The notes beneath the pieces were generated by a model that was given only the letters and a program-made list of their open reading frames with translations, was not told the DNA's origin and searched no databases. A program made the translations under genes and the position numbers. A stretch of DNA of 64,000 nucleotides from Ailanthus altissimus (lineage: Eukaryota > Streptophyta > Magnoliopsida > Sapindales > Simaroubaceae). Within the stretch, counting starts at the first letter, position 1; each line of letters begins with the position of its first letter. Location of the stretch: positions 10,354,001 to 10,418,000 of the forward strand of contig OX327702.1 of assembly GCA_946807835.1 (NCBI GenBank), given 5' to 3'. Of the stretch, positions 11,156-22,989 are shown one piece after another.

Positions 11156-12559
11156 CAGGATATAATGTTCCCAGTTTCTTTGACTTTGATTTTGTTAATT
11201 TTCAAATTTCGCTCTTTCCTTTTTGTTTTCTGGGAATTTTCCGAAGATATAATTTGCCAATGAGAAGAAATACAAATACTTCTTTGCTTAATAGTTACAA
11301 TTCTTACCTAGAAGTTGTAATTTAACTAGTATTGCTATTGATAGAATGAGAGAGTTTAAGACTTGCAACTTAGGGAAAAAAAAAAAAAAGTAAAATTCCC
11401 TAGTCAGATAAATCTCTTATGTGAAAATTCAAATCCGGTAACACAAGCACTTTGATGGATAGATATGAATCTTTGTTTCGCTTTTCCTCCTTCTGGGTCA
11501 TTTTAAATTGTATTCAACCGAGAAAATAATCTTTAACATGTCCAATTTAGTTGACTCTTTGTTTCATCATTTAGTTGGACATAACAGAAGAAACCACAGG
11601 TTTGATACTCATTGGGGTATCTGAATCTGACAACTCACCTCACTCAGTTATTAATGTTGTTATATCAAACAGTTTGTCTTTGATTCATCATCTCAGCACA
11701 TGTACAAGTAAAAGGTGTATGGTTTTGCACTTTTGCTAACTACTCCAGCAAGGAGAAGTGGGTAAAACAACAGTACTGCATTTGTTTGTTTGTTTGTTTT
11801 TGAATTCTTGCGTTTGTGTATTGAATTGATGAATGATGATGACCATTCACGGCTCACACAGTGGCTATGGCCCCATCACGAGGCCCGCTATTAACGTCCA
11901 AGCTGCCCTAATATTAGGTGGAATTGAAAACACAGGCCATAGCCACACCTACAGAGAAGGCTTTAGTTCTGACTTTTCTGGTGCTTGCTTAGATTATATT
12001 TGTAGTGTTCTAGACTCGTAGCCTAATATTTTTCAAAGAAATGAGTATTGCTAAAGATGTATTTTTCCATATCTTGAATTGAATCTAAGGGTTGATAATG
12101 AGAAATTTGGATGACATCGTTAATAATTCCACTTCCTGGTTTGATGGGCAGTGCTCGTCAATTATTTGACTGCATTTTCAGCTTTAACTGACTTGTTTTT
12201 ACTTCTTTCTTTCTTTATTTACTTCATAACTTCTCTCCCCCCCCCCCACACACCCCCCCCCTCCCCCGGCTTTTTGCTCTTCGGTTCCATGTCTTCTAGT
12301 GCATTTCTGATAGTATGATTAATTGGGTTAATTCTAGCCATGATAGCTACTTAAGTTCCTTTGAGCTAACTTAAAACACATGAGCCGAGTGAAATGCACT
12401 AATTAACTAGCTGGTAATAACTCAGTAATTGGCTAAGCCTGCGCTTTGATTAAATTTGGGGTTTTGGAAACACAATTTAATCGTATCGGAGGATTACCTG
12501 AATGAATATTCTAAAATTATTATTTTAGGCATTAAATTTAGCACAATTTGTTTAACGCC
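11156..12559. other. Gene-free stretch after the RING-H2 gene
   Basis: The first few hundred bases are probably the 3' UTR, T-rich with an A-run at 11374-11388. A short open frame at 11833-12021 resembles nothing I know. A 12-bp inverted repeat (GTGGCTATGGCC at 11861-11872, its complement at 11935-11946) lies inside it. A C-rich low-complexity tract is at about 12236-12266. Nothing else is identifiable before copia-B starts. Confidence 0.55.
12236..12266. repeat. C-rich low-complexity tract
   Basis: Runs of C broken by ACACA and T, about 31 bp, strikingly different from the AT-rich surroundings. Such tracts are prone to length change and sequencing error. Confidence 0.8.
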
Positions 12560-13834
12560 GCTTCATAAGCTGTTATGTATTTAGCCTCTATAGTTGAATC
12601 AACAGTGCAGGATTATTTTACACTTCTCCAGATTAGGCTCCGCTACCAAGAGTAAACGTTGACCTAGACATCAACTTTCGACCGTATTTATCTGATTGAA
12701 AATTAAAATCAGTATAACCAGTAGGGTTCAGGTATTCACCTAAATACAACAACATATAATTTTTCGTTCTCTGAAAATACTTGAGAATGTGTTTTACTCC
12801 AATTCAGTAAGCCAATCCAGGGTTGAATTGATAATGATTGACTATTCCCACTATATAGTAAATGTTAGGCTTCGTGCATAACATAGCATATATAAGGCTG
12901 CAAACTGCTGAGGCATAGGGAACCCATCTCATATCTTCTTCCTCTTAAGGTGTTTTAGGACACTGCTCTCTAGAAAGAATAATTCCATGTCAAGTCGATA
13001 GTTGACTCTTCTTAGAATTTTACATCGAAATCGCATAAGCACTTTATCAATATACGGTGCTTAAGACAGTGCCAATAATCTATTCTTATGATTTCAAATA
13101 ATTTGGATCCCAAAGACATAAATTACCTCTCCCAAATATTTTATTTGGAAGTGCTAAGTCAGTCACTTCTTTATGTTGGATAATGGTTCTACATCATTTC
13201 CAATGAGTAGAATGTCATCCACATGAAGTATTAGGAAAATCACCTTTTTATTCTAGATGTACTTGTATGCACAATGTTCATCAATATTTTGTTCGAAACC
13301 ATAAGATTTAATTATCTCATCAAATCTTAAGTTCCAAGACCTTGAAGCTTGCTTAAGTCCATAAATAGATTTGAGCAATTTATAGACTTTCTGCTCCTGG
13401 TCTTCTGCCACGAACCCCTCTGGTTGCACTATGTAAATGCTCTCTTCAAGATAGTCGTTCAAAAAGGCTGTCTTGACATTTATTTGCCATATCTCATAAT
13501 TGAGACATACTACAATAGGCAAAAGAATGCTAATGAATTTAAGCATTGCTATTGACAAGAAAGTCTCTTTATAGTCAATTCTCTCTTTTCGGGTATAACT
13601 ATTTGCCGCTAGTCTTGCTTTGAAAGTCTCTACGTTTCTCGTGCCTATTTTCTTCTTGAAGATCCATTTGCACCCAATGAGCCTGACATCTTCAAGTGGA
13701 TCCACAAGTTCCCAGACCGAATTAGAGTATATAGACTCAATTTCTTGGTTCATGCCTTCTTGCCATTTTTCTTTATTAGAATGTTCCATTGCATGTCTAT
13801 ATGTCAACAGATCATCTTGGCTTGTTTTAGACAT
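12560..13834 (-). pseudogene. copia-B reverse transcriptase and partial RNase H
   Basis: The longest open piece (13253-13834, 193 codons) covers the RVT_2 N-terminal half, from KWIFKKKIGT to YGLKQASRSWNLRFDE. At residue 119 the catalytic aspartate of the palm motif (normally MDVKTAFL) reads as asparagine (INVKTAFL), so this copy could not polymerise even if open. The remaining part, down to 12560, is readable only with frameshifts and ends abruptly within RNase H. Confidence 0.82.
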
Positions 13835-13999
13835 AACTACTTGTGCCTCTCCCTCTTATTTGTAATAAGAAGATAGTCTCATTATCCTTCCATTATGTCA
13901 AGGTTCCAAGGTGTTCTGATCAGAATTTGTGGTTACTTGACTTTTTCGTTCACTAACTATTAGCGGGTAAAGGTCTAATCTAATCAGAAAGCATTTTCT

Positions 14000-14956
14000 C
14001 CAATACAATCTTACTGCGAGATTTGAAGTTTATATAATCATTCTCAAGAAAAGTGGCTTTTGTCAATACAATCACTTTTTTTTTAGGACTATAAAAAAAA
14101 TCTCCTTTTGTGCCTTTAAAGTAGCCTACAAACAGACAAACTTCTGTTCATGATTCTAAATTTCTAATCTTTTCTTTCAGCACATGTGCCGCAAACCCCA
14201 TATACGAAAATTGCATAAACTAGGTTTACTACCATTTTACATCTCTAAAGATGTACTTTGGATAGATTTGAAAGGTACTACATTCAAAATGTAGACCACG
14301 ATTTGTAGTGCATAACCCTAAAATGAGAATAACAGTGAAGAGTAGCTCATTATAGACCTAACCATGTCTAACAAGGTTCTGTTTCTCATTTCTGTAACAC
14401 CATTCTGCTGTGGTGTTCTAGGTGCTGTGAGTTAGGATAAAATCCCATACTCTAATAAGTGATCCTTGAAGTCTGTGTCAGATATTCACCACATCGATCA
14501 GATCGAAGAGTCTTCAGTATTTTACCTAATTGCTTTTCAGCTTCTGCTAAAAATTCTTTGAACTTTTTAAAAGTCTCAGATTTTCTTTGCATTAGGTAAA
14601 CATAACCGTATCTTGAATAGTCATCAATAAATGTGACGAAGTATTCATAACCGCCTCTTGGTTGTACATTTAATGGACCGCAAAGTCAATATGTACAAGC
14701 TAAAGTGGTTCTTTGGCTCTTTCACCCTTAGCTGAGAAAGGTTTCTAGTCATTTTACCTAATAGACAAGATTCACATACAGAAAAAGTGTCAACATTTAT
14801 CTCTCTTAAAGGACCATTATTTACTAACCTGTTGATCCTATCTAGATTAATATGACCTAACCTAAGATGCCAAAGATATGTGTCATCATTTGGAGAAACC
14901 TTTTGTCTTTTAGTAGTTTTGGGATATTCTACTCTAAATAGTTCAGAATTAAGCAA
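14000..14956 (-). pseudogene. copia-B integrase and GAG-pre-integrase remnant
   Basis: 14645-14956 encodes the GAG-pre-integrase zinc region (WHLRLGH ... CESCLLGK), matching copia-A at about 5290-5440. The integrase core (14000-14640) is recognisable only by similarity to copia-A and has no long open frame. Confidence 0.75.
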
Positions 14957-15070
14957 TGAGGGCTCATAAGATCTTAAAACATAAAACCTATTTTCTAATT
15001 TTGTATGACAAATATCTAAACTATTTTTACTAATAATAATCTCATTATTATAAAAAAAAAATAAAAAAAT

Positions 15071-15355
15071 TTATTCATGCAACTTAGAAATAAAAATCAA
15101 ATTCCTTCTGAATCCAGGAATAAAATAAACATTATTTAAAATTAAAAAATTATTCATAAAATTCAATCTAGCCACTCCTACTGCTAAAGCTGAAACGACT
15201 GCCTTATTGCTAACTAGCATGGTAAAGTATTCACCGGTGAGCTCTTTAGAAGAACTAAGTATCTGTAAGAAAGAATAAACATGACGAGTGGCTCTTAAAT
15301 TAATTATCCAAAGAGAAAATTCATCATCCACTAATAAGCTTCTAAAACCGGTCAA
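15071..15355 (-). pseudogene. copia-B protease remnant
   Basis: A 94-codon open piece aligned with the copia-A protease. Where copia-A reads IIDSGATNHV, this copy reads IINLRATRHV, so the catalytic DSG is destroyed. The surrounding residues support the identification. Confidence 0.72.
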
Positions 15356-15779
15356 TCATATTTACCTTTGTTCTTTATATTTAGCTTGAAGATATACTTT
15401 TTACAGTTCCTCTTCCAATGCCCCTCAACTCTTTAATGAAAATATTTTTCTTTCTTTGTTTTGGAATCCTTCTTCTTGCTCTTACCGCTGTTAGAGGCTT
15501 TCTTAGCTTTTTCTCCAGAACCTAAACCACTACCAGTATTCTTTCTCTTTTTATTTTGCTTGAAGAAAAATGCTTAGCTTCAGTAACATTTGCCTCAAAT
15601 TCTTTGGGCTTATCTAATATAGCCTCAAAAGTTTGCAGTTCATTAAGTAGCTGAGTTATACTATATGAAAGCCTTTTCATAATATAATTTGTTTTGAGCT
15701 ACGAAATGCTAGAGTAAGAGACTCCAAAATAATGCTAACTTAAGTCTTATCATCTATGGTGGCTTCATGGATCTATGCC

Positions 15780-16205
15780 TGATGCATTGTTGATCATGTT
15801 CAAAATATGCTCATACACCGAAACTCATTTCTTTATTTTAGCGTTCATGTAGCTATGAGTAACTTTATGGCGGCATTGTTCTGATTGCTGGTCAAACATC
15901 ACTTGGAGAAAATCTCATATCTCATCTGCGGCCTTTAAGTGCTCATGCTTTATTCTAAGCACATCGCTCTTACTGGCAAACATATAGCAGCAGGCCTTAT
16001 TATTGGCCTGTATCCATTTCTCATACTGCTCTCGTACATTACGAGGAGCATTGGTTGCAAGTTTTGGAGGACACTCTTCCATAAAGATGAACTTTTGGTC
16101 CTCACAAATCAACACAATATTCATATTACTTTTTCATTTTACAAAGTTATCACCGGTTAAATTTTTATTTGCTAAGAAGGTTATGATAGGGTTTGTTCCA
16201 GACAT
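15780..16205 (-). pseudogene. copia-B gag remnant
   Basis: The frame begins at the ATG complementary to 16203-16205, at the same place as in copia-A, and gives LTGDNFVK then a stop. The rest (15915-16124) is open and includes REQYEKWIQANNKA and LRIKHEHLKAADEI, typical of copia Gag. Confidence 0.78.
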
Positions 16206-17857
16206 AAAGCTGAAATAAATAAAACAATTTTAAGAATTCTTGAATAAAAATCATAGTTTTTTTAGAATAGTAAATGTGATGCATGCATGCATTTATTTAA
16301 ACACATAAAATAATACTAATCTACGATAGTTCAATTTGACAATTAATATGTTGTCGTAGGATAGGTCACATTAAATTGAAATTGAAATTGAAACTATCTA
16401 AAATTAATAGGTAAAATTTAAAATATCTCATATTTTCTCTTACTTGTTAACTACCGTTTGTTTCGGTCAAGATATGATTAATCGTTTAATTCTATCTTTA
16501 TGAGTATAACCAATTATTTTGGATTAAGATGACTTAACTCAAAAATTACCACCGTAGGGTCGATCAATTATGAAATATATCACTCAATCTTATTTGTAAG
16601 AAGTCAACCTTGTTATTGACATAGGCGGACACCCTCCGTAGGGAGGATGAAATCAAAGCTTCACAAGGCGCCACCTATATCTCACGATGTTGTACTAATA
16701 ATGAAGACTGGTGGGTTCATTGTCATGTACCCTCTCCCACTCACTATTTTTAACTTATGTGTTTTTCTATAATTTATAAAACTTCTTATGTTTTATAACC
16801 TAAGTAAAATATTATATCTCATATAATAAATTATTAGGTATAATTAATTAACCCTAAAGTCCAATCTTATTGGGCCTAGATTCGTTAGTCTAACTATTAA
16901 ACAATTTAAGTGAACCTAGTTTTTCAATTATTGGATTAATTATTTACTTTATAATTAATAAAATTAATAATTTTATTAATAATTTTTTAAGTAATCCTAA
17001 ATCAAACTATTTAATTTAGGTTACCTAGAATAATGTGAATTTATTAGTTTAACTATTAAATCTAATTTCACATTATTTGATTAATTATGTAAGTTTTAAA
17101 CATGCTAATTAATTTACTAATTTAATCTTAATTATAATAATATGCCATAATAAAGTAAACTATTTATATTCTAATTATAGCATGTATGCATGTCATATTA
17201 CAATAATAGGAGTGAGTACAAATGCGTGGTATGTGATTATGTATGATCATGTTATAATTCATCACATAAATAATATAAATTAACATTTTAATTTATCTTT
17301 GGCCGGGTCCGTTAAAATTTTTAATTACAATCCATAAAATAAAAATAATCAAATTACATAAAAGGTACAGGCACGCAGGCATAATTGCACGTAATCTTTT
17401 CAAGTCTATAAAGAACTCAGTCCATTTTCTTTATAATTTTATACGTATGGACTTAGAATCTTTTCTTAGGCCCATTAAATATTTCGCAAGTAGTCCAACT
17501 CTTAAATATTTTTTTTTTTAAATTTTTTATCTATTTAAAGCTCAAATATCATAAGGGATCAAATCAATTTTATTTGGGCTTTTCAAGTCCAAAAATAAGT
17601 GCCTTATCTTACCCTAATGCACTTAGAGCAACAACATAAAAATTGTTACCCCGTGGTGCCAGCGGCCGCCTAGGCCAACAATCAAGCAGGGCCTTATGCC
17701 ATTAAATTGCATGGCCATGGACACCAATATATGATGCCATTATTTGCATGGCCAAGGCTGCCAACAAATGGCGTCCTAGCCACACACTTTGCATAAGCAC
17801 TCGGCACCAGGCAGTGGGTCTTCTACCCATTACCAAATCCATTCCTTTCACCTTTTT

Positions 17858-17893
<36 letters not shown>

Positions 17894-18300
17894 TCTTTTC
17901 TATATACGACAAAAAAAAGGAGAATGTGGGATTGTCTTCCGTTTTTTTTATTCTTCATGCGGCCATAGGAAAGAGTAAATTGACAATGTGCTACTCTTCA
18001 TCCATTTCTTGTTTTAGCGGCCAGGAAAAAATAATATAATAATAAAATTTAAATGTTAAAAAAAAAATTCTTATACTTCTTTATGGGTTTATATAATTTT
18101 GATCTAATCAAAATAAAATAAAATTATAATTAATTTTAAAGGACCATATAATTAATGATCAAAAGATCCAAATACAAAATAATCATTCATCGTAGGAACA
18201 AAATAAAAAATGCAAGTACCCACCTTATACACATACAAATGAATAATAATTTAAATAAAATAAATCATAACATCAAAAGTATATATTTAAGAAACCATTA
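16206..18300 (-). other. copia-B untranslated leader
   Basis: The counterpart of the copia-A leader. The hairpin with arms 16633-16637 and 16642-16646 (CCTCC/GGAGG) is conserved. A (TA)n microsatellite lies at about 17861-17889. A GC-rich patch at 17650-17720 contains a natural GCGGCCGC site at 17662-17669. Small open frames here (for example 17748-17978) run through the microsatellite and are not genes. Confidence 0.7.
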
Positions 18301-18311
18301 TTCTGATACCA
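18301..18311 (-). other. copia-B primer-binding site
   Basis: On the minus strand it reads TGGTATCAGAA, a near-perfect tRNA-Met-type site, better preserved than in copia-A. It is separated from its LTR by about 0.5 kb of unrelated DNA instead of one or two bases. Confidence 0.8.
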
Positions 18312-18835
18312 TAATTGGCCACTAAGGCGTTCCATTAGGCTCCCCAAGAGAAACTCCAAATATGTCACCTAAGGGGGGCGTGAGCCATGCAATACATGCA
18401 AGCTCACGTAGGGAGCATTGCATGCAGCATGAGGCATGTAAGCTTCACGTAGGGAGCATTGCACTGTGCAGGAGAATATTTGAAAGGCAGCTGTCGCAAT
18501 GACTATATGAGGGACGTGAAACATGAGACGTAAAGCGAAGTTACAAAGGACGTAGTGCATGTAGCAGTTACACCCACAATTACGTACAATCAAGAATGTT
18601 TGAGAAGTTATGTTATTGTGGGATAATGGACATATCATTAGATTAGAAACGTGGAAGTTACAAGTCCTCCACAACGTAAATAGTCCATGCAATGTATTTT
18701 CTATTTAACCTTATGAAATGAATGAAGAAGGCAGCAGTTGAATTAAATAAATAAGCGGTGGTTTTGCTTTCACCCAGAGAAGGCAAATTGTTAAACTCTT
18801 TCCCTCGTCACTCTGACTGGAACTAACATACTAGT
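18312..18835. mobile_element. Unidentified insert between LTR and primer site of copia-B
   Basis: About 524 bp absent from copia-A at the same junction (2259-2261), so it arrived later. It contains a near-identical direct repeat: CACGTAGGGAGCATTGCA at 18405-18422, and again at about 18447-18464. The right half (TATTTAACC, then GAATGAAGAAGGC and pyrimidine-rich text) looks like the end of a short LTR in plus orientation, so a solo LTR is the best guess. I could not define matching 5-bp duplications. An open frame on the minus strand (18369-18692) resembles nothing I know. Confidence 0.5.
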
Positions 18836-20551
18836 TGTTGGAAGTTATGACATTTATAACGCAACGAAATAGAAAAAAAAAATTCTTTCATCTTTATTTT
18901 CATTAGATAAAAATAATTTTATCTTAGGATCTTATGAATATATAAATTTAAATTTTAAAATAAATAAAAATTAACAGGAACAAAAATATACCTTGAATCT
19001 ACGTTAGGTTTTCTTATACTAAAATATTCCAAACCAAGCTTCATGTTCTACAATGAGAGAAATAGTGGGCTGCCTACTATTTGTTTTCTCTAAAAACAAT
19101 ATGTATTATGTATTTTTTTATGTATGTGTGTGTTTTTCTTTTTAAACTAACTTCTCCTTTTAAAATAATAATTTAATTATAATATTTATTGATTAAATTA
19201 TTATCTATTAAAAAGAGACTTAATTAATATAAATCACATAGAGTTCTACTCTTTGTATTTAACGTATAATACCTAACAATTGAGCATTATTAGACTTTCA
19301 AAATTAATGGACTTTTAGTCTTTTATAAAAAGAAAACACTTAACTAAAATAAAGTTTTTTTGATAATTTCAAAAATTATTCTTAAGATTTTATTTATTTA
19401 ATTTCTTAAATTAAATATTTAATTATATTTGGATAAGATATTATCTATATTAATTAATTCTATCCAAATATAAATATACGTATTTTAAAACTATTTTATG
19501 GACACAAATAATTTGTGTAATAACACAATTTATTTTTAATTATTCATTGTAATAACTAAAGATGTGGTGTTAAGGACTCATGGACCTACAATTTTAAGCT
19601 CCAATAAATTTTGAATAATTAATTAAACTCTTTAATTAATTAATTAAATTTATTAATTCCAATGTTATTGTACTAAAAACCTGAAATTGCACTCTTAAAA
19701 TTATAGATATAATTTACTTAGATAATTTAAAGCATTCTATTGATTTAATCACTATATGCAATTCAATCATCCATAGATGGTTCATAATTAAAGCTATGTC
19801 AATTACCGTTTTACCCCTCTAATTATTTCTTTTTCCTTAAGTACCATTAATTCACCAGTAAATAGTTAATTTGTAACATTATTACAAATTGAGTGCTTTA
19901 ACCGTTCAGTTCTAGAATTAACCCTTAAGAGAACGTTCTTTTTTAACTTTCGTTAAGAAGGAATGGATTCCATATCTGTAAATCATATTCCCAACTGTTT
20001 ATCTCATTATGCCACCAAAATACAAGTTTTTAGCCCGTTCTTCAAATAAACTGTAACGAGTATTTCAAATGATATAATAACACAAACATGAGTTTATAAT
20101 CACTCAGAATTAAGGTTGATCTGCATATGATCATCAATTGACATTATTTGAATTCGTAATTAACAATGGTATTTTACATAAGAATTCAAATTACGTCTGG
20201 TCTAATCTTATATAATCATTTTATATAAAGTGCCTCCACCATAATATTACCACATTAGTAATCTAGGTAAAATCACTACATTCTAAATGTTTGTGGACCG
20301 CATTAGTAATATTTAATTAAAGATCTCAAACTTTAATTAATTTATTACAGACTTTTTTATTTATTATTCATAATTTTAATCCTCTTGCATAGAACAATTA
20401 TATACTAAAACTATTGTCACATAAATAAATAATGAATTTTTTTATATTTATGTCATAAAATTATGAACACATTTCAAGTAAAAAAAATTACAACTTTATT
20501 AATTTCATAAAAACAATATAACTACATATTTTTAGAGAACTATGCCGAATA
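18836..20551 (-). repeat. copia-B 5' LTR
   Basis: About 1.7 kb, aligned end to end with the copia-A LTRs in reverse orientation. Its inner end is TGTTGGAAG on the plus strand (CTTCCAACA on the minus strand). The outer end is eroded, so 20551 is approximate. Heavily substituted. Confidence 0.82.
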
Positions 20552-21335
20552 AAAAAGTACTTGTCATGCGAGTAACCAGGGTTCAATTCCTATCAATTAC
20601 ATTAGCGTGTAATCTTGAAGATAATATGTTAATCAATTTGTAAATCTATAAATAATATATTAATAAATTTGCATATCTATAAACAAAAATTATGTTGAAA
20701 TAACTTAAATGATTAAAGTATGTGATCCTTAACTATAAAGTAGAGGTTTAAGCTCTCTTTTTAATGTTTAATCAAAATTTGATAATTTTAGTTACAATGC
20801 GAGTATAATTATATTTTTACTATTTATATCCTTTGTTTTATTAAAATAAATAAAAACTATTGCTTGATAAGATTTTAACGAAAATTTTAAAAATATCAAC
20901 ATTTATATGTTCTTTCTATAAAATCTTAAGGTTGAAATATCATTTCTCTTTTATAATTAAAGTCAAATTTAAAGATAGATATCTTCTACAATCTTGCTTA
21001 GCGGATGGCCATTAATTCATAATTTCGATTACGATGCACATCTTTCATCTGGACATGATGAAGAGTTTGTTTTGGTGATTACGGATCCAAAGGGCCAACC
21101 CACTTTTGTAATAACCATCTTTTACAAAAATCCCCCAGGAATGTAGTCTGTAGATGGGTTCAATGACTGTATCAATATTATTATTATTATTATTATTATA
21201 TTACAGGTTATTATTTTTTCATTTACGAAAGGCTTATTTTTGAACAATGAAAGGGATATATATGTAAGTTTCAACTTATTATCTAGATTACAAAGACAAG
21301 ACCATTTGCCTTTTTTTTTTAAAGAAAAGGAAATT
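20552..21335. other. Gene-free AT-rich stretch
   Basis: No coding region. A GGTTCAATTCC word at about 20579-20590 resembles a tRNA B box, but no A box or clover-leaf accompanies it. A trinucleotide (ATT)n repeat sits at about 21178-21200. Confidence 0.6.
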
Positions 21336-21521
21336 TTATACCAAGAACTGAGCTGGAAACAGGTCCAGCCAGAGTCTATTACAAGCATTTTGAACAGCAA
21401 ATTTTGCTAATTTGTGAGCTGTAAAATTACAGGATCTAGAGGTAAACTTGAATAATTTGCTTTGATATACTATTGTTTGTTGAGTAGTGTTGGGTTTGTT
21501 ATTAATAAGTTTAACAGCTTA
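21336..21521 (-). pseudogene. LINE-like RNase H C-terminal fragment
   Basis: Read on the minus strand this gives about 60 open codons ending in TAA at 21336-21338. It contains FTSRSCNFTAHKLAKFA and WLDLFP, the typical C-terminal end of the plant RNase H domain (RVT_3 type) found at the end of plant L1-like LINEs and in related genes. Only the end of the domain is present. It may be a 5'-truncated LINE copy, which is usual for LINE insertion. The T-run on the left (21311-21320) could mark a tail, but that is uncertain. Confidence 0.55.
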
Positions 21522-22989
21522 CTTTACTTAAAAGAAAATTCTTTGAATTTTATAACAAGATTTGAGATAAAATAAAAATAAATTAAATTCATTTGAAGTT
21601 GAACAGCCTAAAAATTAAATTCTAAACGAAAAATAAGGGCTAAACCGAACTATTTCATAAAATTAAAAAAGATGTAAAAAGACCAAGTTAACCGCGAAAG
21701 ACAAAAGAGCATGAATACACTTCATTCTCTTCTTTTAATTATAATTTTAATTATATATGAATTTTATTGAACTTAGCCTTGTAAGTATATATTATTATCT
21801 TTATTCATCTAATTTAAATTTTTTAACGCTAACATCACTAATAAAAAATCTATTAAGGGTAACTCTGTAAAATTTGTTAGACACGAACTAAGACTTTAGT
21901 CGTTCGATTTAAAATTTTTTATTCATAAATAACCAAGTCTACGGTTTATAAAGATCTCAGCCTACTTTCAAAAAGAAAAATACTCTTATATTTTTTAACT
22001 GTGGAATTTGAACTCGGGAGGACACGAGCTACACTAGATTACAAGTACTGGCATAAGCTTAAATTTTTTTTTTTTTACAAATAATATTATATATATATAT
22101 ATAACTCATCTATAATTAGATGAGTTAGATTAAAAAATTAATATAATATTAAGAATAAAAAGTTTTGATAATGCTCGGTAACAAAACCAAAGTCGATATC
22201 ATAGATTAATTGGGAGCCAAATTTTCATTAAAAAAAAAACTATGTAGGTCAAAGTCAATATTTTAAACGGTTAAAATATCAAAATTTAATTTTTAGAAGA
22301 TAAATTATAAAAATATATAGGAAAATTTTGTAGTTAGTTAAAAATTTAGGTCACTTAACTATGTTAATCATAATTTTAAATTTATAACTTATTTAGTTAA
22401 ACACAATATTTTTTTTATAAAAATATCCTTAACTTATATATGAGTTCATCTGTAAAAAAAATACAAATCTTTTTTACATTCTTTTTTGTCTTAAAACACA
22501 GAGACAAATTTTTAAGATTTTTAAACAAAAATCAATCAATATTCATCGAGACTCACATCACCTGAATAAATAAAAAGGTGAGATTGAAATGTATTATAAT
22601 TTATGTTGTTTGTAATTTAATCTAAGGGATATTTGTAGTCATTAAATTGAAAATCAATTATATATATATATTTAGATCAAAAGATATTTATCTTTTATAA
22701 ATAAAATTGTGTGTAAATGAAATATATTATGTTATCGTGTGATCATTGATTTGAAAGAAGACCCAAAAAAGCATTGCGTTGATCAATCATTGACTATCGC
22801 ACCATGACATAGGCACGATAAAAACCTATCATGCCGTGTAATGGGTGCGATAAGTTTTCGATCGCGCCAAAGAACATCATTTTGATATTTTATTAATAAT
22901 TTTTAATTTTTTTTAAATATAAGTACTATAAGGATTGAGCCACTTTTAGTATGTTTTAGGAGAAAATAGAAAATTTTTAATAAGTAATG
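21522..22989. other. Gene-free AT-rich stretch with one GC-richer hairpin
   Basis: No coding region recognised. It includes a TA-rich tract at about 22088-22102 and the imperfect hairpin at 22795-22852, described separately. Confidence 0.6.
22795..22852. repeat. Imperfect 58-bp hairpin
   Basis: TATCGCACC at 22795-22803 pairs perfectly with GGTGCGATA at 22844-22852. The interior (GGCACGAT ... ATCATGCC) also pairs partly, so most of the segment folds back. It lies just upstream of the MULE remnant and is much GC-richer than its surroundings. Confidence 0.65.

Larger units (their letters stand above)
12560..20551 (-). mobile_element. Ty1/copia retrotransposon copia-B, truncated, minus strand
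   Basis: Same family as copia-A in reverse orientation. From right to left: 5' LTR (18836-20551), a foreign insert (18312-18835), primer-binding site (18301-18311), long leader, gag, protease, integrase, reverse transcriptase and part of RNase H. Similarity to copia-A stops within RNase H at about 12560, and no 3' LTR follows, so the end was lost. Many stops and frameshifts; dead. Confidence 0.88.

Noticed and set aside
11833..12021. 62-codon open frame on the plus strand
   Set aside because: No recognisable domain, no flanking gene structure, and it lies in the downstream region of the RING-H2 gene. Kept only as part of the gene-free stretch.
17662..17669. NotI site GCGGCCGC as a sign of vector contamination
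   Set aside because: No polylinker or vector sequence on either side; it sits in a GC-rich patch of the copia-B leader.
17748..17978. 76-codon open frame in the copia-B leader
   Set aside because: Runs through a (TA)n microsatellite and lies in a leader shared with copia-A that has no coding function.
18369..18692. 107-codon minus-strand open frame in the copia-B insert
   Set aside because: Contains the direct repeat twice, has no recognisable domain, and probably reflects the GC-richer composition of the insert.
20570..20600. tRNA- or SINE-like B box (GGTTCAATTCC)
   Set aside because: No A box at the right distance and no clover-leaf can be drawn. Similar single words near 70 and 22010 were rejected for the same reason.
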